Of a DNA stretch of 64,000 nucleotides, positions 1 to 7,474 are shown in pieces. The notes below the pieces were generated by a model, which searched no databases, was not told the DNA's origin, and was given only the letters and a program-made list of their open reading frames with translations. Position 1 is the stretch's first letter; every line of letters starts with the position of its first letter. Position numbers and translations under genes: made by a program. The DNA is from CAVPTL01 sp963727235 (GTDB taxonomy: Bacteria; Actinomycetota; Thermoleophilia; Gaiellales; JAICJC01). The stretch lies in the NCBI GenBank assembly GCA_963727235.1, contig CAVSFZ010000014.1, forward strand, positions 1 through 64,000, read 5' to 3'.

Positions 1-215
1 GCGCCGATCTCGTCCTTGTGGGCGAGGATCGCAACCAGCTCACCAGAATCGCGGCCCGGGATGCGCAGGACGATGTTGCCGGCGGCGTCGGTCGTGGGCG
101 TGCCACGCTGCTTGAGCCGTTCGAGCAGGTACTCGTCGACGGCCTGCTCCACACCGCTCGGCGAGTGGCGCGAGACCAGCTCTGAGAGCGTCTGGTAGAG
201 GTCGTCGCGGGTCAT
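1..215 (-). CDS. M42 family metallopeptidase, N-terminal fragment (cut by window edge)
   Basis: Reading leftward from an ATG at 213-215, 71 codons stay open to the window edge. The fragment begins MTRDDLYQTLSELVSRHSPSG and has the M42 layout: an N-terminal helix with SPSG, then DAAGNIVLRIPG, then AHKDEIGA, matching the family's AHMDEIG motif whose His is a metal ligand. M42 enzymes (glutamyl aminopeptidase / endoglucanase M family) are cytosolic di-metal aminopeptidases that assemble into large oligomers. The rest of the protein lies beyond position 1. It is divergent from the methyltransferase gene at 270. Family assignment is fairly secure; substrate is unknown. Confidence 0.75.
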   Translation of the reverse strand, partial: MTRDDLYQTLSELVSRHSPSGVEQAVDEYLLERLKQRGTPTTDAAGNIVLRIPGRDSGELVAILAHKDEIG

Positions 216-257
216 CGGCCCACATACTACGTGCGCCGCAGGGCTCTGACTCGCTGG

Positions 258-263
258 TAGTGT
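258..263 (+). promoter_or_regulatory. TANNNT -10 box of a leaderless-type start
   Basis: TAGTGT lies 6 nt before the ATG at 270 and no Shine-Dalgarno sequence intervenes. The spacing would put the transcription start at or next to the start codon. I see no convincing -35 hexamer. It is one of ten similar arrangements in this window. Confidence 0.4.
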
Positions 264-269
264 CACTCG

Positions 270-1721
270 ATGTTCGAAAGCACCGCCAGAGCCGAGGTCG
301 TCACCGAAGAACAGCTCGACCAGATCCACGATCGGGCGATGACGATCCTCGAAGAGATCGGCACCGAGGTGCGCCACGACCACGCGCTGGAGCTGCTCGC
401 AGCCGAAGGTCAACGCGTCGACGGCACGCGCGTGCGGTGGGATCGCGAGTTCGTGATGGAGATGCTGGCCAAGGCTCCCGAGACGTTCACCGTCCGCGGC
501 CGAAACCCCGAGCGGGCGGTCACGCTCGGCGGCGGCTCGTTCGTGTTGACGCCGGTGGGCGGGTCGCCGTTCTGCTCCGATCTGGAGCGCGGCCGGCGGG
601 AAGGTTCGATGCGCGACTACGTCGAGCTGGTCAAGATGACTCAGGCCGCCGACCTGCTCACCTGCCAGCAGAGCGGCGTGGTCGAGGCCTCCGACCTGGA
701 TGACCAGACCCGGCACATGGATATGGACTACGCCGTGATCCGCTGGTCGGACAAGCCGTACGTGTGTTACGGCACCTCGGGGCCAAAGGCGCGCGACGCC
801 GTCAACCTGGCGGCGATCGCCTGCGGCGGTCGCGACCAGATCGAGCAGACCCCGGGCCTGCTGGGTGTGGTCAACCCCAACAGCCCGCTTGTGTGGGACC
901 TGCTGATGGCCGATGCCCTGATGGAATGGGCGACCGCCAACCAGCCGGTGGTGGTCACGCCGTTTCTGCTCGCAGGCGCAACCGCCCCGGTCTCGATCGC
1001 CGGCGGACTCGCCCAGCAGGTGGCCGAGGCGCTCTCGGGTGTGGCGCTGGCACAGACCGTGCGGCCGGGCGCCCCGTGTGTGTTCGGGTCGTTCTTCAGC
1101 GCCGTCGACATGCGCACCGGCGGCCCCTCGTTCGGAACGCCGGAATCGGTGTTGGGCTGTATTGCCGGGGGGCAGCTGGCCCGCCGCTACAAGATTCCCT
1201 TCCGCGGCGGCGGCGGCCTGTGTTCGGGCAACGCCCTCGACGCCCAGGCCGCGTCGGAGTCGCTCAACATGCTGTGGGCCACGTTCATGGCCGGCTCCGA
1301 TCTGGTGATGCACGCTGCCGGGTGGCTGGAGGGAGGCCTGACCGCAAGCTACGAGAAGTTCGCGCTCGACCTCGAGGTGCTGCGAATGTTCGTGCTGATG
1401 CGTGAAGGCATCGGCATCGGTGAGGAGGAGTTCGCGATCGAGGCAATCCGCGAGGAAGGCCCCGGCGGGATGTTCCTGGGCTCGCTTCACACGCTCGAGC
1501 ACTTCCGCGACTGGGTGTTCATGAGCCCGCTGTTCAAGTCGCAGGCATACGTCACCTGGGAGAAGCAGGGTGCGCATACCGCCGACCAGCAGGCCACCGC
1601 CGAGTGGAAGGCGCTGCTGGAACGCTACGAGGATCCCGGCATCGACCCGGCGATCGACGAAGAGCTGCAGGAGTACATCGTCCGACGCCGTTCGGAGATC
1701 GAGGCAGAGAACGCAGCATGA
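270..1721 (+). CDS. MttB-family (COG5598) corrinoid-type methyltransferase, non-pyrrolysine
   Basis: The 483-residue protein matches the trimethylamine methyltransferase superfamily over its whole length: N-terminal helices with RAMTILEEIG, then a TIM-barrel core (GVVNPNSPLVWDLLMADALM, VTPFLLAGATAPVS, FRGGGGLCSGN). True MttB carries pyrrolysine read from an in-frame TAG. This reading frame has none, so it belongs to the large non-Pyl branch, whose characterised members demethylate quaternary amines such as glycine betaine and pass the methyl to a corrinoid protein. No corrinoid protein is visible nearby. The stop overlaps the ATG of the next gene (ATGA, 1718-1721), so the two are translationally coupled. 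Exact substrate is inferred only as an N-methylated amine. Confidence 0.85.
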   Translation: MFESTARAEVVTEEQLDQIHDRAMTILEEIGTEVRHDHALELLAAEGQRVDGTRVRWDREFVMEMLAKAPETFTVRGRNPERAVTLGGGSFVLTPVGGSPFCSDLERGRREGSMRDYVELVKMTQAADLLTCQQSGVVEASDLDDQTRHMDMDYAVIRWSDKPYVCYGTSGPKARDAVNLAAIACGGRDQIEQTPGLLGVVNPNSPLVWDLLMADALMEWATANQPVVVTPFLLAGATAPVSIAGGLAQQVAEALSGVALAQTVRPGAPCVFGSFFSAVDMRTGGPSFGTPESVLGCIAGGQLARRYKIPFRGGGGLCSGNALDAQAASESLNMLWATFMAGSDLVMHAAGWLEGGLTASYEKFALDLEVLRMFVLMREGIGIGEEEFAIEAIREEGPGGMFLGSLHTLEHFRDWVFMSPLFKSQAYVTWEKQGAHTADQQATAEWKALLERYEDPGIDPAIDEELQEYIVRRRSEIEAENAA

Positions 1722-3802
1722 CCCGGCTGGAGCGGCACGACATCCTGTTCGAACCGGTCAAGATCGGACCGAAGACGCTTCGAAACCGCTTCTACCAGGT
1801 GCCCCACTGCACCGGGTTCGGCGTCGAGAAGCCGTGGACACAGGCGGCCTTCCGCGGGATGAAGGCCGAGGGCGGCTGGGCCGCGGTGTGCACCGAGTAC
1901 TGCTCGATCAGCCCCGAGTCGGACGAGACGCCGTACGTGTCGGCGCGACTCTGGGACGACGAGGACATGCGCGCGCTGCAGCTGATGACCGCCAAGGCCC
2001 ACGAGCACGGCTCGCTGGCCGGAGTCGAGCTGTGGCACGGCGGCGTGTACGCCGAAGCTCGTGAGTCGCGGCTGGCGCAGCTCGCCCCCTCGCAGATCGC
2101 GAGTGACTTGGATAGCGTGGTCGTTCCCAAAGAGATGACGCTGGCCGACATCCGCCGGGTACAGGGGCAGTGGGTGGAGGCGGCCAAGCGGGCGCGCACA
2201 GCCGGGTTCGACATCATCTACGTGTACGGGTCGCACACCTACCTGCCGTCGCAGTTCCTCTCGCCGCTCTACAACCACCGCGGCGATGAGTACGGCGGCT
2301 CACTCGAAAACCGGGCGCGGTTCTGGCTCGAGGCGATCGAGCTGGTGCGCGACGCCGTCGGCGACGACGTCGCGATCGCGGTGCGTATCGCCGCCGACAC
2401 GCTCGAGCTCTCGGGCGTTCCGATCGAGGACGGCCTGGAGTTCATCCGCATGGCGGATCCCATGGTCGATCTGTGGGACGTGGTGATCGGGTCGATGTGG
2501 GGCACCGGCCGGCTCGACTCCGGACCGTCGCGGTTCTTCGAGCAGGGCTACCAGATGGAGTGGTCGGGGCGGGCCCGGGAGGCAACCGAGAAACCGATCG
2601 TGGTGGTCGGCAGGTTCACCGATCCCGACCGCATGGCAGAGCTCGTGCGAGGTGGCGCGGTCGACCTGATCGGCGCCGCCAGGCCCTCGATCTCCGACCC
2701 GTTCCTGCCCAAGAAGATCGAGGAAGGCCGCTACGACGAGATCCGCGAGTGCATCGGCTGTAACGCCTGCTACTCACGCTCGATCTGGGGCAGCCATCTG
2801 GGCTGCACCCAGAACGCCACCGCCGGCGAGGAGCATCGCCGCGGATGGCATCCGGAGCGGTTCGACCGAGCCCAAAACGCCGATCGGGCGGCGTTGGTGG
2901 TCGGCGCCGGGCCGGCCGGCATGGAGTGCGCCATGGTGCTGGGAAAACGCGGCATGGAGCTGGTGCACGTGGTCGACTCGGGCGATGACATCGGCGGCTC
3001 GATGCGGTGGGTCACGCGACTGCCCGGCCTCGGTGGTTGGGGCCACGTGATCGACTACCGCCGGGTGCAGCTCGATCGGCTCCAGAACGTGTCGGTTGGA
3101 CTCGACACCGCGCTGACCTACGAGGACGTGCTCGAATACGGCGCCCAGATCGTGATCGTCGCCACCGGGTCGCACTGGGCCGGCGACGGCCTCAGCGGCG
3201 TCACCCGAAAGCCGATTCCGGGCGCCGACTCGACCCTCCCCCACGTGCTCACACCCGAGCAGGTGATGGTGGAGGGCAAGCGCGCGCCCGGCTCGCGGGT
3301 CGCGGTGGTCGACTACGAGGGCTACTTTGCCGGCGCCACCCTCGCCGAGAAGCTGCGCAACGACGGCTACGAGGTCGAGTTCGTGACCAGCCATGACACG
3401 GTCGCGCCGTTCTGCGATCAGACGCTGGAAGGACTGCCGGCGAGGCGGCTGCTGAACAAGCTGGGCGTGCGCGCCCACAGGGCCAGCGTGGTGCAGCAGA
3501 TCACGCCGGCCGGCATCGAGCTCGAGGGTGAGTTCGGGGTCCGCTCCGAGCTGGCCGTCGACGGCGTCGTGCTGGTGACCCAGCGGGTCTCCGAAGATGC
3601 GCTCTTCCGCCGGTTGATGGCCGAGCCCGAGGCGCTGGCCGAAGCCGGAGTCGAGGCCGTCTACCGGATCGGCGACTGTGTGGCGCCCCGCTTGATCGCC
3701 GATGCGATCTTCGACGGCCACAGGCTGGGCCGCGAGATCGACTCCGACGACCCCGAACACGCCCTGCCGTACCTGCGCGAACGGCCGTTGATCGAGGGAT
3801 AG
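1718..3802 (+). CDS. Trimethylamine/dimethylamine dehydrogenase-like iron-sulfur flavoprotein
   Basis: This 694-residue protein has the full trimethylamine dehydrogenase (TMADH) layout. An OYE-type FMN barrel comes first (residues about 1-340), then a 4Fe-4S motif CIGCNACYSR plus a fourth Cys in LGCTQN, then a nucleotide-binding half starting VVGAGPAGMECA. Cys31 in QVPHCTG matches the TMADH Cys that forms the 6-S-cysteinyl FMN bond. Tyr61 matches TMADH Tyr60, and YVYGSHTYLP keeps the active-site Tyr and His. The position of TMADH Trp355, just after the third cluster Cys, is Ser here with a one-residue deletion, so the aromatic bowl for trimethylammonium is altered. The substrate is therefore likely a related secondary or tertiary amine rather than trimethylamine. 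Start chosen at the ATGA overlap. Confidence 0.88.
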   Translation: MTRLERHDILFEPVKIGPKTLRNRFYQVPHCTGFGVEKPWTQAAFRGMKAEGGWAAVCTEYCSISPESDETPYVSARLWDDEDMRALQLMTAKAHEHGSLAGVELWHGGVYAEARESRLAQLAPSQIASDLDSVVVPKEMTLADIRRVQGQWVEAAKRARTAGFDIIYVYGSHTYLPSQFLSPLYNHRGDEYGGSLENRARFWLEAIELVRDAVGDDVAIAVRIAADTLELSGVPIEDGLEFIRMADPMVDLWDVVIGSMWGTGRLDSGPSRFFEQGYQMEWSGRAREATEKPIVVVGRFTDPDRMAELVRGGAVDLIGAARPSISDPFLPKKIEEGRYDEIRECIGCNACYSRSIWGSHLGCTQNATAGEEHRRGWHPERFDRAQNADRAALVVGAGPAGMECAMVLGKRGMELVHVVDSGDDIGGSMRWVTRLPGLGGWGHVIDYRRVQLDRLQNVSVGLDTALTYEDVLEYGAQIVIVATGSHWAGDGLSGVTRKPIPGADSTLPHVLTPEQVMVEGKRAPGSRVAVVDYEGYFAGATLAEKLRNDGYEVEFVTSHDTVAPFCDQTLEGLPARRLLNKLGVRAHRASVVQQITPAGIELEGEFGVRSELAVDGVVLVTQRVSEDALFRRLMAEPEALAEAGVEAVYRIGDCVAPRLIADAIFDGHRLGREIDSDDPEHALPYLRERPLIEG

Positions 3803-3846
3803 CAGCCTCACCTTTTGCGGGATGCGCTGCCGGGCGCCGGACGCCG

Positions 3847-4320
3847 ATGAATTCCGAAGGCTCCAGCCCCTCAGCGGAAGGCGCAACCGTGATGATCGAT
3901 GAGACCGTGCCGGTGACCCCGGTGACCATTCTGTGCATCTCCCGCGTGGCCGAACTGCTCGTGCCGCAATCGATCGCCCATCGCGGAGTGCGGGTGATGT
4001 GCGGCGGGCTGGCGGCGACGCACACCGGCGAGCTGCTGGGCTGGGTGGCAAGTGCCCACGGCGAGCGCGACCTCGCCTGCGCTGTCTGGCCGGAACGGCG
4101 CGACCCGATCGAGTTCCGACACGTGTTCGCAGGGCCGGCGATCACCGAGATCGTGTATCGCGGCGGCTACTGGCGGCGAGCCGGTAAGTCGGTCAACGCG
4201 CATCTGACCGATCGCTGCGGTCTCGGGGCCAGCCGCGTCGAGACCGAACACGCGGAACGAGCCTGGCATGGGGTCAGCTCGCTGATCCAGCCGGCAACCG
4301 GGCTGCGGCTCGCCGGTTAG
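3847..4320 (+). CDS. Hypothetical protein, 157 aa
   Basis: I do not recognise this protein. The frame has the strong G/C third-position preference of its neighbours, which the overlapping antisense frames lack, so it is probably real. It starts 44 bp after the flavoprotein gene and ends 5 bp before the stop of the convergent hydrolase gene. There is no signal peptide or clear membrane segment; it is a mixed alpha/beta-looking soluble sequence with four Cys scattered along it. An internal ATG at 3892 (MIDETVP) is an alternative start preceded by GGAAGG. Its position suggests a third gene of the amine operon, but that is inference. Confidence 0.6.
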   Translation: MNSEGSSPSAEGATVMIDETVPVTPVTILCISRVAELLVPQSIAHRGVRVMCGGLAATHTGELLGWVASAHGERDLACAVWPERRDPIEFRHVFAGPAITEIVYRGGYWRRAGKSVNAHLTDRCGLGASRVETEHAERAWHGVSSLIQPATGLRLAG

Positions 4321-4325
4321 CTGCT

Positions 4326-5105
4326 CTAGAGCGAGTCGACGAACTCGGAGACCAGCCGGTCGAACTCTGCCGGACGCTCCATGCTGGGCAGGTGAGCACA
4401 GTCCTCGATGACAGCGCCGCGGGCGTTGGGCAGCTCGGCCAGCAGCTGATCGGCCATGCCCACGATGTCGGTGCGGTCGCGCGAGCCGACGACCACCAGT
4501 GTGGGACACTCGATCTCGGACAGGCGCAGGGCGGCGTCCGGTACCAGGGGGTGCTCCTCCAGATCCTCGGGCGCGCCGATTTGCAGATCGAATGCGCGGC
4601 GCTGCATCTCGCGCACCCGGCTGCGAACGTCGGGGTCGACCTCGGAGGGTGTGCGCTGCGGGCCGTCGACCCAGAAGCTGACGTTCACCGCGGCGGCGGC
4701 ATCCAGATCACCGGCATCCAGCGCAGCCTCTTCCAGCTCGCCGTACGCCTCCACCTCGGGCGACCACTCGTGGCCGGCGATCGCTGATCCCACCAGCACC
4801 AGGCCTGCAATCCGGTCAGGGAAGGCCAGCGCCGCGTCGATCGCCACCGCGCCGCCCATGGAGGCGCCCACCAGCACCGTGTCGCTGAAGCCGGCGGCGG
4901 CCATCACCTCGGCCAGATCGATGGTGTTGGAGAAGTCGTCCTCGGGCAGCGGTGCGTCGCCGAACCCGCGCATGTCGAACCGCACCGCGCGATAGCGCTC
5001 GCCCAGCGTCCGCCACTGCGCATCCCACATGCGCGAATCGCAGATGCCGGCGTGGATCAACGCGAGTTCAGCGCCGTCGCCGGCGGAAATGTCATACCCC
5101 AGCAC
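4326..5105 (-). CDS. Alpha/beta hydrolase
   Basis: A compact 259-residue alpha/beta hydrolase fold. The nucleophile Ser sits in the elbow GASMGGA, the acid Asp in VVVGSRDRTD, and the catalytic His in EDCAHLPSMERP near the C terminus, so the triad is complete. The oxyanion region is LIHAGICDSRMWD. It most resembles the 3-oxoadipate enol-lactonase / non-heme haloperoxidase-like branch, but substrate cannot be inferred. The GTG start at 5105 is the only early start after an in-frame TAG. It gives a shorter first beta-strand than usual and lies 12 bp from a palindromic repeat (5118-5150), leaving little room for a ribosome site. No signal peptide; cytosolic. Confidence 0.85.
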   Translation of the reverse strand: MLGYDISAGDGAELALIHAGICDSRMWDAQWRTLGERYRAVRFDMRGFGDAPLPEDDFSNTIDLAEVMAAAGFSDTVLVGASMGGAVAIDAALAFPDRIAGLVLVGSAIAGHEWSPEVEAYGELEEAALDAGDLDAAAAVNVSFWVDGPQRTPSEVDPDVRSRVREMQRRAFDLQIGAPEDLEEHPLVPDAALRLSEIECPTLVVVGSRDRTDIVGMADQLLAELPNARGAVIEDCAHLPSMERPAEFDRLVSEFVDSL

Positions 5106-5117
5106 CGCCGCAGACTA

Positions 5118-5150
5118 GTGAATAATTGGTGCCTGGCACCAATTATTCAC
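5118..5150. repeat. Palindromic repeat, AATT class (33 bp)
   Basis: Left arm GTGAATAATTGGTGCC, centre T, and a right arm that is its exact reverse complement: 16 + 1 + 16 bp with no mismatch. It lies 12 bp upstream of the hydrolase GTG start on the minus strand. As RNA it could form a stem of about 15 bp with a three-base loop. Confidence 0.9.
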
Positions 5151-5165
5151 TCCCGGGCGTCTGGC

Positions 5166-5196
5166 GTGAATAGCGGTGCCTGGCACCGTTATTCAC
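5166..5196. repeat. Palindromic repeat, AC/GT class (31 bp)
   Basis: Arms of 15 bp around a single T with core GGTGCC-T-GGCACC. One position departs from perfect symmetry: the left arm reads AGC where AAC is expected, which is a G.U pair in plus-strand RNA or an A.C mismatch in the transcript of the adjacent gene. Bases 5189-5191 are the TAA stop of the aldo/keto reductase gene, so the repeat ends that reading frame. Confidence 0.9.
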
Positions 5197-6325
5197 GCAG
5201 GGCGAGGTCGCGGTCGGGGTCGAGGCCCCAGCGATGGGCGGCCTGGCGGAGGTCGTCGGACAGCGGCCAGGCGTCGGCGCGCTCGGCCCCGTCGAAGCTG
5301 GGCGAGCCGCCCTTGAGCGCCATCGAGCCGGTGTTGTCGCCGATCTCGGCGATGGCGGCCAGCTCGTCGCCGCTGAGCACCCCGCCTTCCGGCGTCTCTG
5401 CCAGCTCGGCCCGCTGATCCTCGATCGGGCGCGCGGACGCACCCAGCTCCTGAATCAACGTCGGGGCGACCGTGGCCACCGCCGGCTGCGCCAGCGTCCA
5501 CGTGCACGCCAGCTGCAGCAGCGTCAGATCGTGAGCCTCGGCGATCGGTCGCAGCCGGTCGAGCTTCGCCCGGCCCCGATCGACCCACCCCGACGGCCGG
5601 AACGCGCGATGGTCGCGCTCACCCAGGTCGCCCTCGCTTTGCAGATCATCATGGAACAGGCCGCCGTAATCGACCACCCGGGCGACCACCTGGACATGGT
5701 GGCGGTCGCAGGCCGGCAGCGCGAGGCCGCCCGGCCACGGCTCCAGCGGGTTGAGGATCAGCATCGCCCAGTCGATCCGCTCTCCGAACCGTTCCAGACA
5801 GTCGATCACGTCCAGCGTGAACCCGTTGGCAGGCCCGGGAGCGACGCCGATCGCCCGCGCCATCCCGCTCTCACGCAACCCCGCCATGGCATCCCAGACC
5901 TGCGCCGACGTGTATCCGATGCGATCAGGGTTGTGCAGCATCAGCACGTCGAACTGATCCACCCCGCACCGCTCCAGGCTGCGCTCGGTCGCCATCTGCA
6001 GGTAGTCGGCGTACTCGCCGGCAGCCCGCAGCGACGGGTCGGTGAAGCGCGGATATCCCTTGGCCCCCGCCCGTTCACCCTCGTAGAAATCATGCCCGAC
6101 CATGCCCACCAGCTGGTAGCGCTCACGCGGAACGCCCGACAGCGCGCGGCCGACCAGCTCGTCGGCGCCGCCCTGACCGTAGACGTCTGAGGTGATCACC
6201 GTGGTGATGCGCTCGTCGGGACGCAGCAACGCCACCAGCCGGTCATCCTCGACCGGCTCGCCGAAGTGCATGAACCGGCCCCCGCTCCACGAGCCGAGAG
6301 CCGTGTGGCCCAACCTCACACTCAT
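5189..6325 (-). CDS. Aldo/keto reductase-like protein with substituted catalytic lysine
   Basis: A 378-residue protein with the aldo/keto reductase TIM barrel. Asp and Tyr of the catalytic tetrad are present in SDVYGQGGADELVGRAL, and the His in FDVLMLHNPD. The Lys normally found in the next strand (family VVETK) is Met in the aligned segment YQLVGMVGH, so classical reductase catalysis may be changed or lost. The C-terminal part carries the usual ACTWTLAQPAVA segment that leads to the cofactor site. The last codons CGT GAA TAA come from a palindromic repeat. It is the first gene of a minus-strand pair with the hydrolase. Partner substrate unknown. Confidence 0.8.
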   Translation of the reverse strand: MSVRLGHTALGSWSGGRFMHFGEPVEDDRLVALLRPDERITTVITSDVYGQGGADELVGRALSGVPRERYQLVGMVGHDFYEGERAGAKGYPRFTDPSLRAAGEYADYLQMATERSLERCGVDQFDVLMLHNPDRIGYTSAQVWDAMAGLRESGMARAIGVAPGPANGFTLDVIDCLERFGERIDWAMLILNPLEPWPGGLALPACDRHHVQVVARVVDYGGLFHDDLQSEGDLGERDHRAFRPSGWVDRGRAKLDRLRPIAEAHDLTLLQLACTWTLAQPAVATVAPTLIQELGASARPIEDQRAELAETPEGGVLSGDELAAIAEIGDNTGSMALKGGSPSFDGAERADAWPLSDDLRQAAHRWGLDPDRDLALRE

Positions 6326-6666
6326 ACCCGAACCCTACTCGCTGAGAGTCTCGGCGATCGCCGAGGCGGCGGGGTGGTTCGTCACACTTTTGTCACAGGT
6401 TTGCGATTGACATGCGACCGCGAGACTGAGAGCTTGCCTCTCATATCGGTTTGTGCAAGTTGAGAGGGTGATTAGACATTAAAACCAAGTCAGTAGTTGT
6501 CATGGTGACTATCATGGCGATCGGCGCATGCGCCTTGACGGTCGTCCGCCCCCCGCCGAAGCGCAGGCAAAGGCGAGCAGCGCGGCGCCAACGTGCACGT
6601 GCAATCCAGGTCACGCTCATTGGTATCTCGTGACGATCATGAACCCGCCGGCGGGCCAGCAACAGA
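6326..6666. other. Intergenic region, comparatively AT-rich
   Basis: About 340 bp between the divergent aldo/keto reductase gene and the orphan pair. TAGGGT at 6332-6337 is a candidate -10 box for the reductase gene, 6 nt before its ATG. TTGACA at 6407-6412 looks like a plus-strand -35, but I find no matching -10 at 16-18 nt. A 43-codon frame from ATG 6502 to TGA 6633 encodes a very basic peptide and is not convincing. No RNA gene or repeat seen. Confidence 0.4.
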
Positions 6667-6972
6667 TTGTGGGAGTGGGTGCACAGCGTCCGACCCCAAA
6701 TCCCGGCACCGTACTGGGGTAGGGATCACTTTGCAATCGGCCTGATCCAAGCAAAGGGCAAAGACATCGTCAAGGGCGGATGGAACAAGTTCAACTCGAC
6801 GTGGAACAACCCGCCGAATCGGTGGATCAAGGCGCTCGTAGCGTGTGTGACGGCGGGAACACTGGCGTACGCAACGGATGTCGGCCTCAACGACCCACCC
6901 GCAAAGGCACAGTCCGACGCAGCCCACGCATGCGTGGTAGCCGCACTCACTGTGCTGTTTGGGACCCAGTGA
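6667..6972 (+). CDS. Orphan hypothetical protein, 101 aa
   Basis: TTG-started frame following an in-frame TGA. The product is Trp-rich at the N terminus (MWEWVHSV) and has one hydrophobic stretch (ALVACVTAGTLAYAT). I do not recognise it. Codon use is less G/C-biased at third positions than in neighbouring genes, with more GCA, GTA and ACT codons. The stop overlaps the GTG of the next frame (GTGA, 6969-6972), which is the main argument that both frames are translated. The N-terminal boundary is weak and no clear ribosome site is visible. Confidence 0.4.
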   Translation: MWEWVHSVRPQIPAPYWGRDHFAIGLIQAKGKDIVKGGWNKFNSTWNNPPNRWIKALVACVTAGTLAYATDVGLNDPPAKAQSDAAHACVVAALTVLFGTQ

Positions 6973-7472
6973 CGGCACCGAGACCTGACCAGACAACGAG
7001 GTACGTGCAGCGGGAGCGAATACTGCGGGCAAACGGGGTGTGTCTACTCTCGGCGTGCGTGGCGGCCGCCGCCGTCGAGGCGTGGGTATTCGGTGCCCCA
7101 TGGATCGGGTTTGGTTTGGGGCTTCTCGGTGGCGTGGTGTTCTCTGTCCTTACCGGCATGTCTCAGATGCCCGATGCTGCGGCCCCGCGGGCACAGCCGA
7201 CGGCCACGCCACCACCGGTCATGCCGGCGAGTAGGTGGCTGTGGAGACCCGTCGCGTACGCCGTGGCTGTGGCGGCGTTCCTGCTCGTCGCAGCCGAGGG
7301 CTGGGGGCTCGGCGAGCTGCTTTTGGGATTCTTCGCGGCCATGGGATTGTGGTCAGTGCTCGCCTCCCACCGACACCGTGCGTGGACCCGGAAGACCGGC
7401 TCGGTCATGTATGCGCGCTATCAGTGGCAGCCGGGTCGCGGCGATCAACTCGTCGTCTACCGGCCGGACTAA
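6969..7472 (+). CDS. Putative small membrane protein, 167 aa
   Basis: Starts at the GTG that overlaps the preceding TGA. Hydropathy suggests four membrane segments in two hairpins: around LLSACVAAAAVEAWVFG and IGFGLGLLGGVVFSVL, then VAYAVAVAAFLLVAAEG and LLLGFFAAMGLWSVLA, separated by a Pro/Ala-rich loop. The C-terminal tail is short and basic. It uses codons rare in this window (ATA, AGG, AGA, CTA), like its partner, which hints at recent acquisition. Family unknown. It ends 2 bp before the stop of the convergent serine hydrolase gene. Confidence 0.5.
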   Translation: MTAPRPDQTTRYVQRERILRANGVCLLSACVAAAAVEAWVFGAPWIGFGLGLLGGVVFSVLTGMSQMPDAAAPRAQPTATPPPVMPASRWLWRPVAYAVAVAAFLLVAAEGWGLGELLLGFFAAMGLWSVLASHRHRAWTRKTGSVMYARYQWQPGRGDQLVVYRPD

Positions 7473-7474
7473 GT

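Larger units (their letters stand above)
5118..5196. repeat. Composite palindrome element, copy 1 (AC/GT copy + spacer + AATT copy)
   Basis: Seventy-nine bp made of a 33-bp AATT palindrome (5118-5150), a 15-bp spacer and a 31-bp AC/GT palindrome (5166-5196). Read on the minus strand it is AC/GT copy, one base, CCAGACGC, six bases, AATT copy. The same order, spacing and octamer recur on the plus strand at 51079-51157. It fills the gap between the aldo/keto reductase stop and the hydrolase start. Confidence 0.85.

Noticed and set aside
270..1721. Pyrrolysine-containing MttB
   Set aside because: No in-frame TAG interrupts the gene and no pyl genes are visible.
6502..6633. Short ORF encoding a basic 43-residue peptide
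   Set aside because: No ribosome site, no recognisable motif, and biased Arg content typical of spurious GC-rich frames.
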